From positions 13,914,938 through 13,978,937 of the forward strand of contig JAKZAP010000014.1 in assembly GCA_023053575.1 (NCBI GenBank): a stretch of 64,000 nucleotides of DNA. Direction: 5' to 3'. A model generated the notes under the pieces. That model saw only the letters and a program-made list of their open reading frames with translations. It was not told the DNA's origin and did not search any database. How positions within the stretch are numbered: the stretch's first letter is position 1; the number at the start of each line of letters is the position of its first letter. A program made the translations under genes and the position numbers. Positions 1-11,648 of the stretch are shown here, piece after piece. Source of the stretch: Branchinecta lynchi (lineage: Eukaryota > Arthropoda > Branchiopoda > Anostraca > Branchinectidae).

Positions 1-1160
1 AAGTGGCAGAGAATACTATCTCATGGTAAGTTTCTTGAACCAGATAGCTAGGCCAGTCTTCACACCTGTTTAATGCTACCTTGACGTCTTTCAGGTTTGT
101 GGGCCTGCATAAACAAAACTAAACGAACGTCTTACTTCTTTCAGTTGAAATTGTTTCTGATCAACTGAAAGTATTTTTGATATCCTCTTATTTTTATTAC
201 ACGTGAGCAAAAAAATATTAAGTATTTGAGATGGGAAATATTCAAGCCTTAAAATTTAAATGAAAACAGACTGATTGTTACATCACTTAGTAGAATTAGA
301 TTTGGTGGAATTTAATAGATTATTTGGATTTGGTCAGAAATTTAATTATTTTCCCTTATGTGCTCCAGTAGTGACGTTTAGAATATCTACGGTCGTCCCC
401 TCAACGAAACAGTACTATGGCGAGGAAAATTTTAGTCCAAACACTGACGCCGATTTTAGCCGCAAGTGATCAGCTCGCGGCAGGGGGCTGACTGCAGGAA
501 CACATCTTTTTCGTAAATCGTTTTCGTCAAGCGTAAAACAAAGGGACAAGCACATAGAGGTACCAGAGGTAAGAGAAAATTCACTATGCGAAAATCGATT
601 ACTCGTCAACAGCGGAGCAACGAAGTAATGTAGTTCCATCTGGTCTACTAGGCTATTTAAATGAATAAGTGACGGGTGTCTAGATTGTCTTTTCTCAGCA
701 CTTTTCAGTTAACGGCAACCACTAAGCACAGGAAATCGTGGACTTTAGTAAACAGAGCAGGAGATGGAACTAAGAAAATAAGTAAAGGTTTGGAAAAGAG
801 TTTTCTTGTGACGTCATGACCAATAGATTTACCTTTCTTTAACAGGAGGCGGGGGGAGAACTACGGCAAGAGGAAGAACAGAAGCTGTGGAAGAAGGTTT
901 TATAACTTTTGTAAAGTTACACAAGTTTAATTGCAAATATTTGTCATGGCACTGTATTGGTATTCACATTTTAATTCGCCTATATTCATCGGCGAACGTC
1001 AGTAAAGAAACAAATTAAATAAGAGTTTGAAAGTTAATAAAGATTCAGCATGAAAAGGTACTAGGTCATAATAAAGTATTACAAGAAACTGAGGCAAGCT
1101 AGCCAATTTCAGCGGCTTAAGATTTCCTTTCTTGTTCCTTCCAGTTCACGTCCATAATCT
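1..1160. other. AT-rich stretch with no recognised gene
   Basis: No reading frame longer than about 75 codons, splice-bounded exon or repeat array was recognised here. Short open frames occur on both strands but have no recognisable protein features. Confidence 0.4.
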
Positions 1161-1179
1161 CTAGCATGAACCTTCAAGT

Positions 1180-2690
1180 AAGAACTCGTTTTCCGTCATC
1201 GTCCTCATCAAGCGGTCAGGCGAAAAGAGGCGTGACAAGAGCAAAAGTTTCAGAGCTATTTTACAAATTGTTCCCGTTACGACCAGCTGAAACCGCGTTG
1301 TTCCGGCTACGACCAGCCGAAACCGCGACATACGCTACGAACAGGCCATTCAGAAACTGAACTTCCCACCGCTTAAAGTCCGGCTTGAAAAACTGATTTT
1401 GCAGTTTGGCAAATCCGTCCTAGCCAATACGAGCCACCGGTCACTGCTACCGGAACCAGCCCCTCCCAGTAATCGGGCTCGGTTACAAAATAAACTTCTA
1501 CCCCGTAAAGTCCTCACTAATCGTTACGGGAACTCGTTTGCAAAGAACGTGCTCGTTTGTGCCATTTGTTTTACTTCGATGTTCAATGCAGAACCTTAGT
1601 GTGTGTTTGTTATTTATGTGTTCTTTATTTATAATTTGTAAGAAACTGAATTTAGTTATGCTACGATAGTTTCTGAATATACCTATCTCTCTCTCTCTCT
1701 CTGTTATTGAAAAGCACTTATAATGGCTATACCAGGTATATTCTCATAACATTTAACACGTATGCGCTTTACAGTCCGCAACTACTGGCAGAGTTGCTTT
1801 AAGATTTGCAACCGCTTATTCTCTGTCGGCTGTGGTCCTGCTGCATGAATCGACGAATGGAAGAGGGTGGAAAAAGGAGGAGAGCGGGAGAAATGATATT
1901 CGAAACAGTAATGGAAACATGAATCTCATATTATAAGTTTCGTAATATAGGCACTTCTAGGTCTCTCGTCACTTCCATTATCCTCTAGCGAAATTAATCC
2001 CGTAGCTAATTAATCCATTGAAAAGGAGGAAAATAAATAGCCTTTGCCGGAAGCAGAATCTTCAGGCAAAACGCGGACACGGAATTCTTCGCGGACACGG
2101 AATCCTTTCTAGCTTGAACATACTAGAAAGAACTATCTTTTTCCATCATCGTCCTCTTCAGTCGGTTAGGTGAAAAGAGGAATTGCAAGACCACCACTAC
2201 CTCATTAGCTTTTAAAAAAATATTTAGTTCGCCCCTTAATTTGAAACCCCTCCCCTAAATATGCAGCTATGGGGCCCATCTACGAACTCGACCTATCCCT
2301 TGACTCGATGAGTTCTCACACCCACGTTTTTTCAAAATATCTCATTCCCTTCGAGAGTTAACGTGCTGACAGACGGACAACTTTTGCGATGTCATATGTA
2401 TCCCTCCACTTACGTTTTGGGATCCCAAAAACTGTTCCGGCTTCAACCAAGTTCTATTGACACAGCACTTAAAAAGTTTATAAAATGTATTGTCTCATAA
2501 CGTTTAACACACTGATGCGCTACAAAACTTCTGGAAGTGTTGCTTTAACATTACCATTTGCGATTTATGCTAGTTCAAAGGTTTGCAATCGCTCGTTCCT
2601 TTTCCCGGATGTCGTCCCGCTTGCAGAAATCGATGAATGACGCTACTCGAGATCATAGGAAGAAGAATCACTGGAAAAGAAATAGTTAAC
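1180..2690. repeat. Diverged direct duplication
   Basis: Two blocks recur in the same order. 1186-1245 resembles 2140-2195 (both carry ATCGTCCTC followed by GCGGTCAGG or TCGGTTAGG and GAAAAGAGG). 1735-1860 resembles 2475-2640 (both carry CTCATAAC, TTTAACAC, ATGCGCT and a rather conserved end around ATCGA). The copies have drifted, with many substitutions and indels. A (TC)n microsatellite lies at about 1688-1703. This is probably an old dispersed repeat present twice; no coding function is seen. Confidence 0.45.
2200..2435 (+). repeat. BPE repeat, 5'-truncated copy
   Basis: Matches the right end of the BPE family: TTCGCCCCTTAATTTGAA, a run ending AAATATCTCATTCCCTTCGA, then GACGGACAACTTTTGCGATG, CTCCACTTACG and the palindrome TTTTGGGATCCCAAAA near 2416-2431. 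The left end and the ~136-bp internal repeats are absent. Confidence 0.7.
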
Positions 2691-3239
2691 GTTAAGGGGA
2701 TACCAAAGCCGCAATCCATTTACCATTGTCTCGGCCCTGTCAGCGAAATCCCGTTTTAGTTAACTGCCGTGTCTGCTTAATGTCGTTTTATTTGTCCTGT
2801 CCGCTGACAATTGTCAATGCCCTGTCACAGGACGCCGTGAATGATGACATGATATGGGAGCAAGTTTCGTTTCTGCTCTCGACTGCGTTTTATTTTTTAT
2901 GCTTGTCCTTTGTATTCAGCTGACAAGGCTAATAAAAAGGCTTTAAACTGTAACAAGGCAGTAATACGAAGACAAGACCGAGACAAGAAACACTCACATC
3001 GAACGCAGCTTCAAACGAAGAAAGGTATGGTAATTTGAATCTATTAGCTGCGTTTCCCTCTCTAAAATTATGTCCTCTGGAATCACACTAAAAGAAACGA
3101 GTCGAGACGAAGAAGGGAACCTCAGTTGCCGTCCCCTAAAAATGTTAAATTCCCGATTTCACTCGTTTTAGTATTATCCGTGACAAGTTACTAATACCAG
3201 GAAAGAAATGGTGAATTTGAAATATCTTAGTTGCCGACC
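2436..3239. other. No recognised gene
   Basis: Apart from the edge of the duplication described at 1180-2690, nothing recognisable was found. Short open frames (for example 2726-2923) show no domain signature. Confidence 0.35.
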
Positions 3240-4400
3240 CCTCGCTGGACTCGATCTTAGTTGTCTACCGACAGGGTGCTAAAAGGAGGAAAAGGTGAAC
3301 TTTTACAAATGTAAGTTGCCGATCCTTCACGAGGAACGAAACGGAGGAAAAGAACGGCAGAGCGTGCCAGTTTTTTCGAATACTAAAACGAGGAAAAGGT
3401 GAACTTTTACAAATGTAAGTTTCCGACCCCGCACGGGTACTCTAAAGTACAATCCGTGAATAGTCACTGAAACCAGGAAAGAAACGGTGGACTTTAAATA
3501 TCTTGGTTGCCGACCCCTCACTGGACTCATGATCTGAGTCGCCTATCGACATAATGCTAAAAGAAGGAAAAGGTGAACTTTTACAAACGTAAGTTGCCGA
3601 TCCCTCACGAGAAACTAAACAGAGGAAAAGCACGGTACAGCGCGCCAGTTTTTTTTTCGAATACTAAAGGGAGGAAAAGGTGAACTTTTACAAACGTAGG
3701 TTGCCGACCCCCCGCGAGAAAGGAAACAGAGGAAAAGCACGGTACAGCGCGCCAGTTTTTTTTTTCGAATACTAAAAGGAGGAAAAGGTGAACTTTTACA
3801 AATGTAAGTTGCCGGCCCATCACGGGATACTGAACAGAGGAAAGGCTTGCCAGTTTTTTCGAATTCCTCGTTTTGGTACTCTAAGGTACAACCCGTGAAT
3901 AGTTACTGAAACCAGGAAAGAAACGGTGGACTTGAAATATCTTGGTTGCCGACCCCTCACTGGACTCATGATCTGAGTCGCCTATCAAAAGAGTGCTAAA
4001 AGGTGAACTTTTACAAACGTAAGTTGCCGACCCCTCACGAGAAACTAAACAGAGGAAAAGCACGGCACAGCGCGCCAATTTTTTTTTTTTTGAATACTAA
4101 AAGGAGGAAAAGGTGAACTTTTACAAATTTAAGTTGCCCACCCCTCACGAGAAACTAAACAGAGGAAAAGCACCGCACAGCATTCCATTTTTTTTCGAAT
4201 ACTAAAAGGAGGAAAAGGTGAACTTTAACAAATGTAAGTTGCCGGCCCCTCACGGGATGCTAAACAGAGGAAAGGTTTGCCAGTTTTTCGAATACTAAAA
4301 GGAGGAAAAGGTGAACTTTAACAAAGGAAGCTGGAGACCCCTCACGGGATACTAAACAGAGGAAAGGCTTGCCAGTTTTTCGAATCCTCGATTCCTGGTA
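3240..4400. repeat. ~107-bp minisatellite array, about 10 units
   Basis: The anchor GGTGAACTTTTACAAA recurs at about 3297, 3401, 3575, 3682, 3790, 4005, 4115, 4220 and 4313, with spacings of 93-110 bp or multiples. Each unit holds AGTTGCCGACCCCTCACG, CTAAACAGAGGAAAAG, a T-run with TTCGAATAC and CTAAAAGGAGGAAAAGG. Some units are replaced by a variant carrying ATGATCTGAGTCGCC. Open frames here on the minus strand are translations of the repeat, not genes. Confidence 0.85.
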
Positions 4401-4547
4401 TTTCTTTCCTCGTTTTAGTTTGCCTTTCCTGGTTTTAGTATTCTTTCCTGCTTTTCTCTTGCCTTTCCTTTCCTGCTTTTAGTCGATCCCTAATAACACA
4501 GCCCCATGGGAGAAAGATTTTATGAATTTCAAGAAACATTAACACCG

Positions 4548-5280
4548 ATTTTTGGATCCCAAAACGTAAGTGGAGGGATACGTGTGACACCGCAAACGTT
4601 GTCCGTCTGTCCGTCGTAAGCACGATAGCTCTCGAAGGGAACGAGACATTTTGATGAAACTTGGTGTGAGGACTCTTTGGGTCAAGGAACGGGTCGAGTT
4701 CATAGATGGGCTCTGTAGCTCAATATTTAGGGGTGGGGGAGCGGTTTCAAATTAAAGGGCGAACAGTTTTTTTTAAACAGCTAATGAGATAATCAATTTG
4801 GGGGAAGAAGACATGCTGAACATGAATATGGATACCAAATTCTCGCCGGACAGTAGTTCGCCCGGAATAAGACATGCAGAACATTTATATGAAACTCATT
4901 TTCTTGTCAGACAAGTAGTTCGCCCGGAATCCAGCCGAAACCGGAAAATTTGCTAAAAGTAAAGTTTGATCTTAAGTTGATTAGATGTTCGATTTAGAGG
5001 TAAGAAGACATGCGGATTCCGCTTTCGGCAATTATTTTCTACCCGGACTAATAGTTCGCCCAGAATCCGTCTGAAACTGGAAAATTTGTTAAAAGTTCAA
5101 GTTTTATCTGAATTTGTTTAGATTTTCGACAAAGGGGTAACAATGATACGTTGTGCCAGGGTTTCAACTGAGCTGCACGAGAGCTAACTGTATTCTGAGC
5201 CTCAACTACAAAAATCTCATAACGTAACTCTTCCCCTAGCGTCGCTGAATGAAATAGCCCGACCAATCAGACCGGTTCGA
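4548..5280 (-). repeat. BPE repeat, partial inverted copy
   Basis: Starts with TTTTTGGATCCCAAAACG and GTAAGTGGAGGGATAC, followed by GTCCGTCTGTCCGTC, CGATAGCTCTCGAAGGGAA and GATGAAACTTGGTGTGAGG. Two to three degenerate ~136-bp units follow (AGTAGTTCGCCCGGAAT at about 4850, 4915 and 5050). The distal end cannot be placed; it fades toward 5130-5280. Confidence 0.65.
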
Positions 5281-5439
5281 AGGATTTAGCTATCAGGGGT
5301 CTGATATTTCATAATGATAGTTGCGTAAAACAATAATATAAACAGAAGTCACTTCCTTCTTAACTTAGATCTCCCTCCCTCTAAATACTAAACCAAATAA
5401 TACACAATTAAACCATAAGATACTCGTCGGTCTCCTCGG
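5281..5439. other. Short unassigned AT-rich spacer
   Basis: Nothing recognised between the BPE copy and the gypsy remnant. Confidence 0.3.
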
Positions 5440-6010
5440 TTCCCTAGGCCTTCTTTGAAGAGTGTCCTTGTGCTTCAACAGTAGCTCCAGAATTCAATCG
5501 ACGGCAGTTGCAGCTGCTGACCAGCATCCCAACCTCCTGTTGGACACGTGGCCAGAAGAATCGTGATCTGACACGACTAAGGATGAAATCTGCTTACAAG
5601 TATCTTCCCGTCGATTCCAACAGATGATACTTTTTGGGATCCCAAAACGTAAGCGGAGGGATATCTATGACATCGCAAAAGTTGTCCGTCACTGGGATCG
5701 CAGTGTATCGTTACTGGATTTTCTAAATCTGGGCAGCGTAGCACAGCATCTCTGGAGAGAACACGCTTCAGTTCCTGAAAAGCCGACTCGGTTTCATGGT
5801 TCCATTTTATAATGTTAGGTTCAGATTTGAGCGTCAACTGCACCAAAGGTCGTGCGATCATAGCTCGATTTTGAATGAACCCGTGGGAATATTTTCTATT
5901 TTCGTTTTACGTTGCGGGAAATCTGCAACAGCTTTTACGTTCGATTCTGACATTTTGATGCGCCCATTTCGAACTATATGCCCCCGGTACTCAAGTTCTG
6001 CTTACTGAGA
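5440..6010 (-). pseudogene. Ty3/gypsy pol remnant (RT-RNase H junction and integrase zinc finger)
   Basis: On the minus strand, roughly 6000-5690 reads in broken frames as a gypsy reverse transcriptase C-terminal region: a GHIVRNG motif (the usual LGH-V block), then ARPLVQLT and an FQELKRVL-like helix followed by PVTIHCD, where the RNase H domain would start. At about 5590-5440 another frame reads RFFWPRVQQEV followed by SCNC, matching the zinc-binding N terminus of gypsy integrases. The intervening RNase H is missing; a fragment of BPE sequence (5629-5690) sits at the break. This copy is more decayed than, and distinct from, the element at 8603-23753. The description is limited to recognisable motifs; frameshifts and stops preclude a product. 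Confidence 0.7.
5629..5690 (-). repeat. Short BPE end fragment
   Basis: TTTTTGGGATCCCAAAACG, GTAAGCGGAGGGATATC and GACATCGCAAAAGTTGTCC match the terminal 60 bp of BPE. It interrupts the gypsy remnant and carries none of the BPE interior. Confidence 0.7.
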
Positions 6011-6149
6011 ACGTCATTTTCGTAGATTCGCGGTTAGCTTTGCCGTGGCAAGGCAATAGATCTAGCAAATAAATAACATCTGAAAAAATGTGTGCCACGA
6101 CAGAGTAGATACGACTTTTTACTGAGTAGACACCACGTGATAGGGAGCG

Positions 6150-6830
6150 ACTAAAAGAAGGAAAGGCACGATGCATCTTTCTTCGGTTTAGTTTGCCTTT
6201 CCTGGTTTTAGTGTACTTTCCTGGTTTCCTCGTTTTAGTACTGTTAACTATACGTTAGCAACCTATACTTGACAGGATGCTAAAATGAGGAAAGAAGTGA
6301 TGAGCTTTAAACTTGTAAGTTGCAGACTCCTCAAAGAATACTAATGTAACGTTTATTTTTCATCCATCGTACAGGAAAGAGAAAAGGATGGAGAATAAAA
6401 AGGAAAATAGAGAAAAACAGAAAGAACCACAAAAACTAAAGGAAAAAAACAAAGAGAAAATCACACTAATAATTCAAGTTCACCATTTCTTTCCTTCTTT
6501 TACTACTCTTAACGATGTTAATTGCCTACAATGTACCCCTGAGATAATACTAAAACGAGGAAAGAAACGGTGGCCTGAAATATATTAACCGCGGACTCCT
6601 AACTTGACTTTGAGGGTTTTAGTTGCCTTCCGACAGGAGACTAAACCAAGGAAAGAAATAGGGACTTTTAAATATGTAAGTTGCCGACTTCTCACAGGAT
6701 ACTAAAGAGAGGAAAGGTAGCTTGCCAGTCTTTGGAATCCTCGCGTTCTGGTGCAGTATACCTGCCTGGTTTTCTCGTGCACCATGCTTTTCCTTTCCTT
6801 TTACGCTATTAGTCCATCCCTGCGTGACAT
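6150..6830. repeat. Degenerate relatives of the 107-bp minisatellite
   Basis: Carries TTTCCTGGTTTTAGT and CCTCGTTTTAGT motifs in one orientation and CTAAAACGAGGAAAG, AAGTTGCCGACTTCTC and AGAGAGGAAAGG in the other. These are diverged units of the 3240-4400 array. A purine-rich stretch at 6372-6460 produces a lysine/glutamate-rich frame without other support as a gene. Confidence 0.5.
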
Positions 6831-7802
6831 AGTAGTCCCCAAATGGCACAGATATAACAATACGATGCAAAATTAAAAACAGTGCTACTGACTGAACACG
6901 CTATTTCGAAATTTCGAAACAGGCTACCGAGGCAAAAATTAAAATTCTTTTCGTTATACTGTTTCCTAAATTCATAAGTACACATGCGTCCTGTCAGGTG
7001 TAGATACGTGCCTTCAACAGCTCACAGACGGCGTGCGGAAAATTTGACAAGGAGAATGTATTCCAGTCCCGGAAACGCTCCACTGGTTCGGTTCCTAGAG
7101 GCTTAGAGCGAAACAAAAGTTTCCGGTCGAGTCGGTCAGTCGGATCTCCTACCGTGCCCGGATGAGGTTTAGACCCACCAATTGCATATCTAGGGCATCT
7201 CTTTCTACCCCCACGAAGTTTAATCGAATATTATCCACCCTCTCCCATTACACCGACCTAAGTCGAATCCCGGCCCGATTCCAAAATGGCATATTGAGGC
7301 CAAATGAACGTCCAAGTTTCAATCCAATCGCTCCACTCGTTTGGTCCCTAGGTATGGCTAAAAACTTTTGGGGCATCTCTCCATCTATCCCAACATGGCC
7401 AGATGCGGTCAGGATACATCAACGACGTATAGGCCATCTTTTCCTATATCCCATCCCATCAGCTTCCAACCGAATCGGACAATTTCTGGCTAATGTACGG
7501 TACCCTGCTTTAGCACGAGGTCAGATAAGATTTAGACAGATCATTATCACATCTAAGGTAGTTGCTTCGTCCACCCATCAAGCTTCCCTCGCCAGAGGCA
7601 TTACTAGACAAAATGTTTGGGGAGTGGCAAGGTATTTACCGACTGGCTGATCATTTATACCGACTGTTTATGCAGAAAAAACGACTGTTTTCAAGGAAAA
7701 AATGATGCGTGACGCCCCTGCCCTAGCGTCGAAACAAACACATTATACCTCAAAACGGCACACCTTTGCAAATACGACTGGAAACAATCGGTTCCAATCG
7801 TA
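6831..7802 (+). other. Anonymous stretch with one 162-codon open frame
   Basis: An open frame at 7162-7650 has no recognisable domain, no convincing start context, and a composition (many P, S, R, I) like translated repeat. 7600-7740 resembles a reverse-complemented relative of 48130-48290: both pair an AACAGTCG motif with a ...GACGCCCCT or GTAACGCCTC tail. I regard the open frame as chance within a dispersed repeat. Confidence 0.3.
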
Positions 7803-8602
7803 ACAAGACCAAAGGTTTCGATGGGATCCCAAAAATTCAATATCTAATCCAGACAACTGGGTCTTGTCCAAGTCAGATCCAGTCATCGCCAGACTCCTTG
7901 AACATTTTTACATTAAAATTCAGAAACAGATTAAGGCCAAATAGCCAATAATCTGAGAAAACCAAGTTCAGATATGGATTAAGCATGTTTGATTACCCCT
8001 ATAAGTCACATCTGTTTTGACGAAAACTTCCTGCCACTTCTGCCAATATCCCGGTTTCGGCCAAACTCCAGAACTACTTGTCCAGCGAAAAAAGAAAGTT
8101 GAAAAACGAACTCAGGGTATTTTCTTTCCGCAATATTGAACATCTAATCAACTTCAAATAAAAATTTAACTTATGACAAATTTTCCGACTCCAGCTGGAT
8201 TCCGGATTCCGGTCAAACTATATGTCCGGGTAAAAGATGATTGTCACATTCGGATTAAGCATCTCTTCTTACCCCTAAATCGGTTATCTAACAATTTTCC
8301 GGTTTCGGCCGGGTTCCGGCCGAACTACATGTCCGGGTAGAAAATTGTTTTCACATAAGTGTTCAGCATGTCTTCTTGCCCTAAATCGAACATCTAATCA
8401 ACTCGAAATAAAACTTTTAATTTTAACAAGCTTTCCGGTTTCGGCCGGATTCCGGGCGAACTGCTTGTCCGTCCAGAAAATGATTTTCACCATCGTCTTC
8501 AGCAAGTCTTCCTACCCCTAAATTGAACATAGAATCAACTTCAAATAAAACTTTTACTTTTAACAAACTTTCCGGTTTTGGCCGGATTCGGGGCGAACTA
8601 CT
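7803..8602 (+). repeat. BPE copy a, left part (split by the gypsy insertion)
   Basis: Begins with ACAAGACC at 7803, GGGATCCC at 7823-7830 and GGGTCTTGT near 7859, then several ~136-bp units in which TTCCGGTTTCGGCCGGATTC is followed by GGGCGAACTACTTGTCCG. It stops mid-unit at GAACTACT (8602), where the gypsy LTR begins. The unit resumes at 23754 as TACTTGTCTGATGACAAAA, so the two halves form one element of about 1.1 kb. Confidence 0.85.
8599..8602. other. Target-site duplication TACT, left side of the gypsy element
   Basis: TACT precedes the left LTR and recurs immediately after the right LTR at 23754-23757. Four- to six-bp duplications are usual for gypsy integrases. Removing 8603-23757 restores a continuous BPE unit. 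Confidence 0.85.
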
Positions 8603-9148
8603 TAAACCGATGAGAGGTTCTTGCCCTGATGTTATTACTCTTTATACTCCGACCGGCGGTTTATGTCCCACTTGGGATCATTATCTGGTAGCGTTCGAGC
8701 GGCGGCAGTATTCACCCTTCGAAGGCGTATAGGGATCGTAGTCTTTCGTTTAGGGAGGTCGGTTCTTTTTCTTTAACACTTACTTTATTTATTCCTTTAG
8801 TACAACCTGCTTCTGTTAACACGTAAGGTAATCTAATAATACAGACACATGTCTCGCTACAGTCAACTCTCAGAATCATCTCCTCGCTTCGAGCTTCACA
8901 TCAAATTCCTATTCTTGCTTATTGCGTAGGAACTAACCGCAGTCGCTACAAAAGATTAAACCAAAGTCCTGATCAAACGTGCCTGAAAACTCAGGAAGAG
9001 GATGTTCAACAACAGGGAACTGATAAGGCTACTTCCATCGTCCCGAGGCTTGAATTATTACCAAATATGGAGTTGCTTTTCTCAGCCCGCATTATTTCAG
9101 ATAACGGAATCAACTTTGATATTTAATATCCTAATACTATCCGTAACA
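8603..9148 (-). repeat. 3' LTR of the gypsy element
   Basis: 546 bp, nearly identical to 23208-23753. On the minus strand it starts TGTTACGGATAG and ends CATCGGTTTA. The four differences from the partner LTR are in GAAGGCGT/GAAGACGT, GGAACTAA/GGAGCTAA, CAAAGTCC/CAAACTCC and CGGAATC/CGGAGTC. Confidence 0.93.
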
Positions 9149-9163
9149 CTCGTTATCCCTTTC
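9149..9163 (-). other. Polypurine-tract-like sequence
   Basis: Immediately upstream of the 3' LTR the minus strand reads GAAAGGGATAACGAG. This is where a plus-strand primer lies in LTR retrotransposons. It is interrupted by pyrimidines, so the assignment rests mostly on position. Confidence 0.5.
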
Positions 9164-9346
9164 AAGGTTTTGACTCCCGACAAAACAAACTATGCCAGTG
9201 CCAGAACTTGATTTTTATAAACTTCTCTTTACTTGGCTTACTTTATTTTTGCATTCTAAAATTTTTGATCAACCTGTCTAACTCAGTTACGACAGATGTT
9301 CCATTTCCAGTATCGGCTTTTCAATAAAATGAAAACAAAACTTTAC

Positions 9347-9650
9347 AAGCCTCTACCCTTCCTTTTGTCCGAAAGTTTACATGAGCGGTGGTTTGCAAGT
9401 TTTTAGACCTGAAACCTTTTGCTCCCGGCATAGTATGCTGAATACTTTCCCGACAACAGGGTACTTTATGTACTGATAAAATAGAAGCATTTAAAACCTC
9501 TACCCTTCCTTTTGTCCGAAAGTTTACATGAGCGGTGGTTTGCAAGTTTTTTAGACCTGAAACCTTTTGCTCCCCGGCATAGTATGCTGAATACTTTCCT
9601 GACAAAAGGGTACTTTATGCACTGATAAAATAGAAGTATTTAAATAAAAG
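9347..9650. repeat. 147-bp tandem duplication
   Basis: CCTCTACCCTTCCTTTTGTC occurs at 9350 and 9497, exactly 147 bp apart. The whole unit through ACTTTATG and ACTGATAAAATAGAAG is repeated with few changes, and a third, degenerate start appears near 9650. Confidence 0.9.
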
Positions 9651-10689
9651 TCTGCATCCCTTCCCTCTTTCGAAAATTTCGTTCAGGGTAGGACCTAATT
9701 TTATACAATCAATATCGAGTTCTGACTTGGCTAACCCACCCGTAAAGAAGTTAAATTTATAATTTATGGCAACACAATTAGCTTATAATTTTACAATTGT
9801 AAGTTGATTTCTAATTTTAACTTTAATTTTTTTTTTACTTTAATGGAATCAATATGAAGTTCAAATTACTAAGACACCCGCGAAAATCTGAATTAAAAGA
9901 AAAATAATGCCTCTCCCAATTAAATTAATTCTCGCGCATCTGGAACTTGGTTTAACTGCGGTCACGACTCAAACTGAAAACTACGTTAACACAAACGTTA
10001 ATTCGCGACGACACTACAAGACCGACAACAAGTAAAATTTTCCATATTATATACCCGACATAAAACAATTAATTATTTTTATTTCGTTTTATCGGAACCA
10101 ATGAAAATCGGTTCTTACTTTAACTTACGCAAAATTTACAGTATTATAAACACCACATACTACAATTAATTATTTTTATCTCGTTTTATCTACTTCAACT
10201 TAAGCAAAAATCACCATATTGTACTCACAACATTTTACAACTAATTATTTTATTTCATTTTATCTAGTAATTTATTACTATTATTATTATTACATATATA
10301 TATATATTTTTTTTTTAATATACATTTATAGTCTTGGCTCTTCAGCCATTTGAATACATTTGATAATGTGATAAGCATGCTCAGCAAATAAAGCAATAGA
10401 AAAATCGTGGCCTTCGGCCCTTCAAATACGTTTGAAAGTTTAAAACAAGCATGCTTCACTTATTGAAAAGGAAAATACTACAATTTGTGGCCTGAATTTA
10501 CATGAATCACATGTTAAAGCGGCAAAACAGCACTAAAAATTATAATTGTCTTATTCCGATTTTCACTGTTACTGTTGTGTACACTCACTACCGTGAAAAA
10601 CTCCGAAACGGTACAACCGGACCATAAGTTCTTGCCTTGCACGGGCATTCGCGGGACGCATAAAAATATCGTTAAGCTGATCCACGGTG

Positions 10690-11000
10690 ACCTCCATCGG
10701 AATTCTTTCTCGTCGATGACTTCTGTTGAATAGTTCCTCGTCCATAACTTCTGTTAAGTAGTTCCTCGTCTTCAGCTGTTCTGATGAAAACTCGACCGAA
10801 ATGGTTACGAATGATGGTTGGTTGACTCGACGCTGACTCGGTTGACTTGATGACTTCTGTTGAGTCGTTTCTCGTCGATAACTTCTGCTGGGTTTATGGC
10901 AAAACTGCGTCCAGCCGTTCTGCTGAAAACTCGACCGAAACGGTTACGAATGATGGCTCGTTGACATTTTATTCCTCGGGATGCCATATAAAGCATTCTG
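10690..11000. repeat. Degenerate tandem repeat around ACTTCTGTTGA
   Basis: ACTTCTGTTGAATAGTTCCT, ACTTCTGTTAAGTAGTTCCT and ACTTCTGTTGAGTCGTTTCT recur. Longer copies of CTGATGAAAACTCGACCGAA with GGTTACGAATGATGG occur at about 10780 and 10920. Confidence 0.7.
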
Positions 11001-11500
11001 ATTCGGAATACTAGATAGGGGTTCATATTGACGTCCCCTACCGGTTCCTCTGTTGGCGTTATCGAAGCGAAGCGTTGAACTAGTTGGCTTCTGATGCTGC
11101 ACCCAGGCAGGGCCGTTGTCAGCTAAGCTCTTCTTTGCTTCTTAGTTCAACTTCTGCTGATGCGGACATAAGTCGTCTGCGTCGTGACTTCTAAATCGGG
11201 AAACAGTTGGCGCTCCAATCGTTTCTTCTTTCCCGCCACTGGCAAGGTTGATGTTTGAGAGCGATGACTGGCTCCTCAACAAATGCTCGACGAACTGCTC
11301 CTCCATGACCGGGATTTCTGCTGAGAAGACTCGTAGTAAGGACTAAGTTGGTTCGGCTTCGGTTCGACCTGTAATATAAAATAAACGCAGTATATCTGGA
11401 ATACTTATTTAATCGCTTTACACGATTACTTTTGGCGTCCTCTCATTCTCATGTTTCTTTCTTCTCCGTGTTTCTTGTTATTTGTATATGTGCTTCGCGA

Positions 11501-11648
11501 AAATTTAAAATCACCTCAAATCTGACGTTTAACGCACATCAGATTGCTAAAACCGCAAATCACGGGAGCTGTTTAAATTTAAAAACACCTCAGTTCTGAC
11601 GTTTAACGCACATCAGATGCTAAAACCGCAAATCACGGGAGCTCTTTA
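11501..11648. repeat. 74-bp tandem duplication
   Basis: Two adjacent units start AAATTTAAAA (11501 and 11575) and share CTGACGTTTAACGCACATCA and CTAAAACCGCAAATCACGGG with only a few differences. Confidence 0.9.

Noticed and set aside
7162..7650. 162-codon open frame
   Set aside because: No domain, poor start, composition like translated repeat, and the surrounding DNA is related to dispersed repeats.
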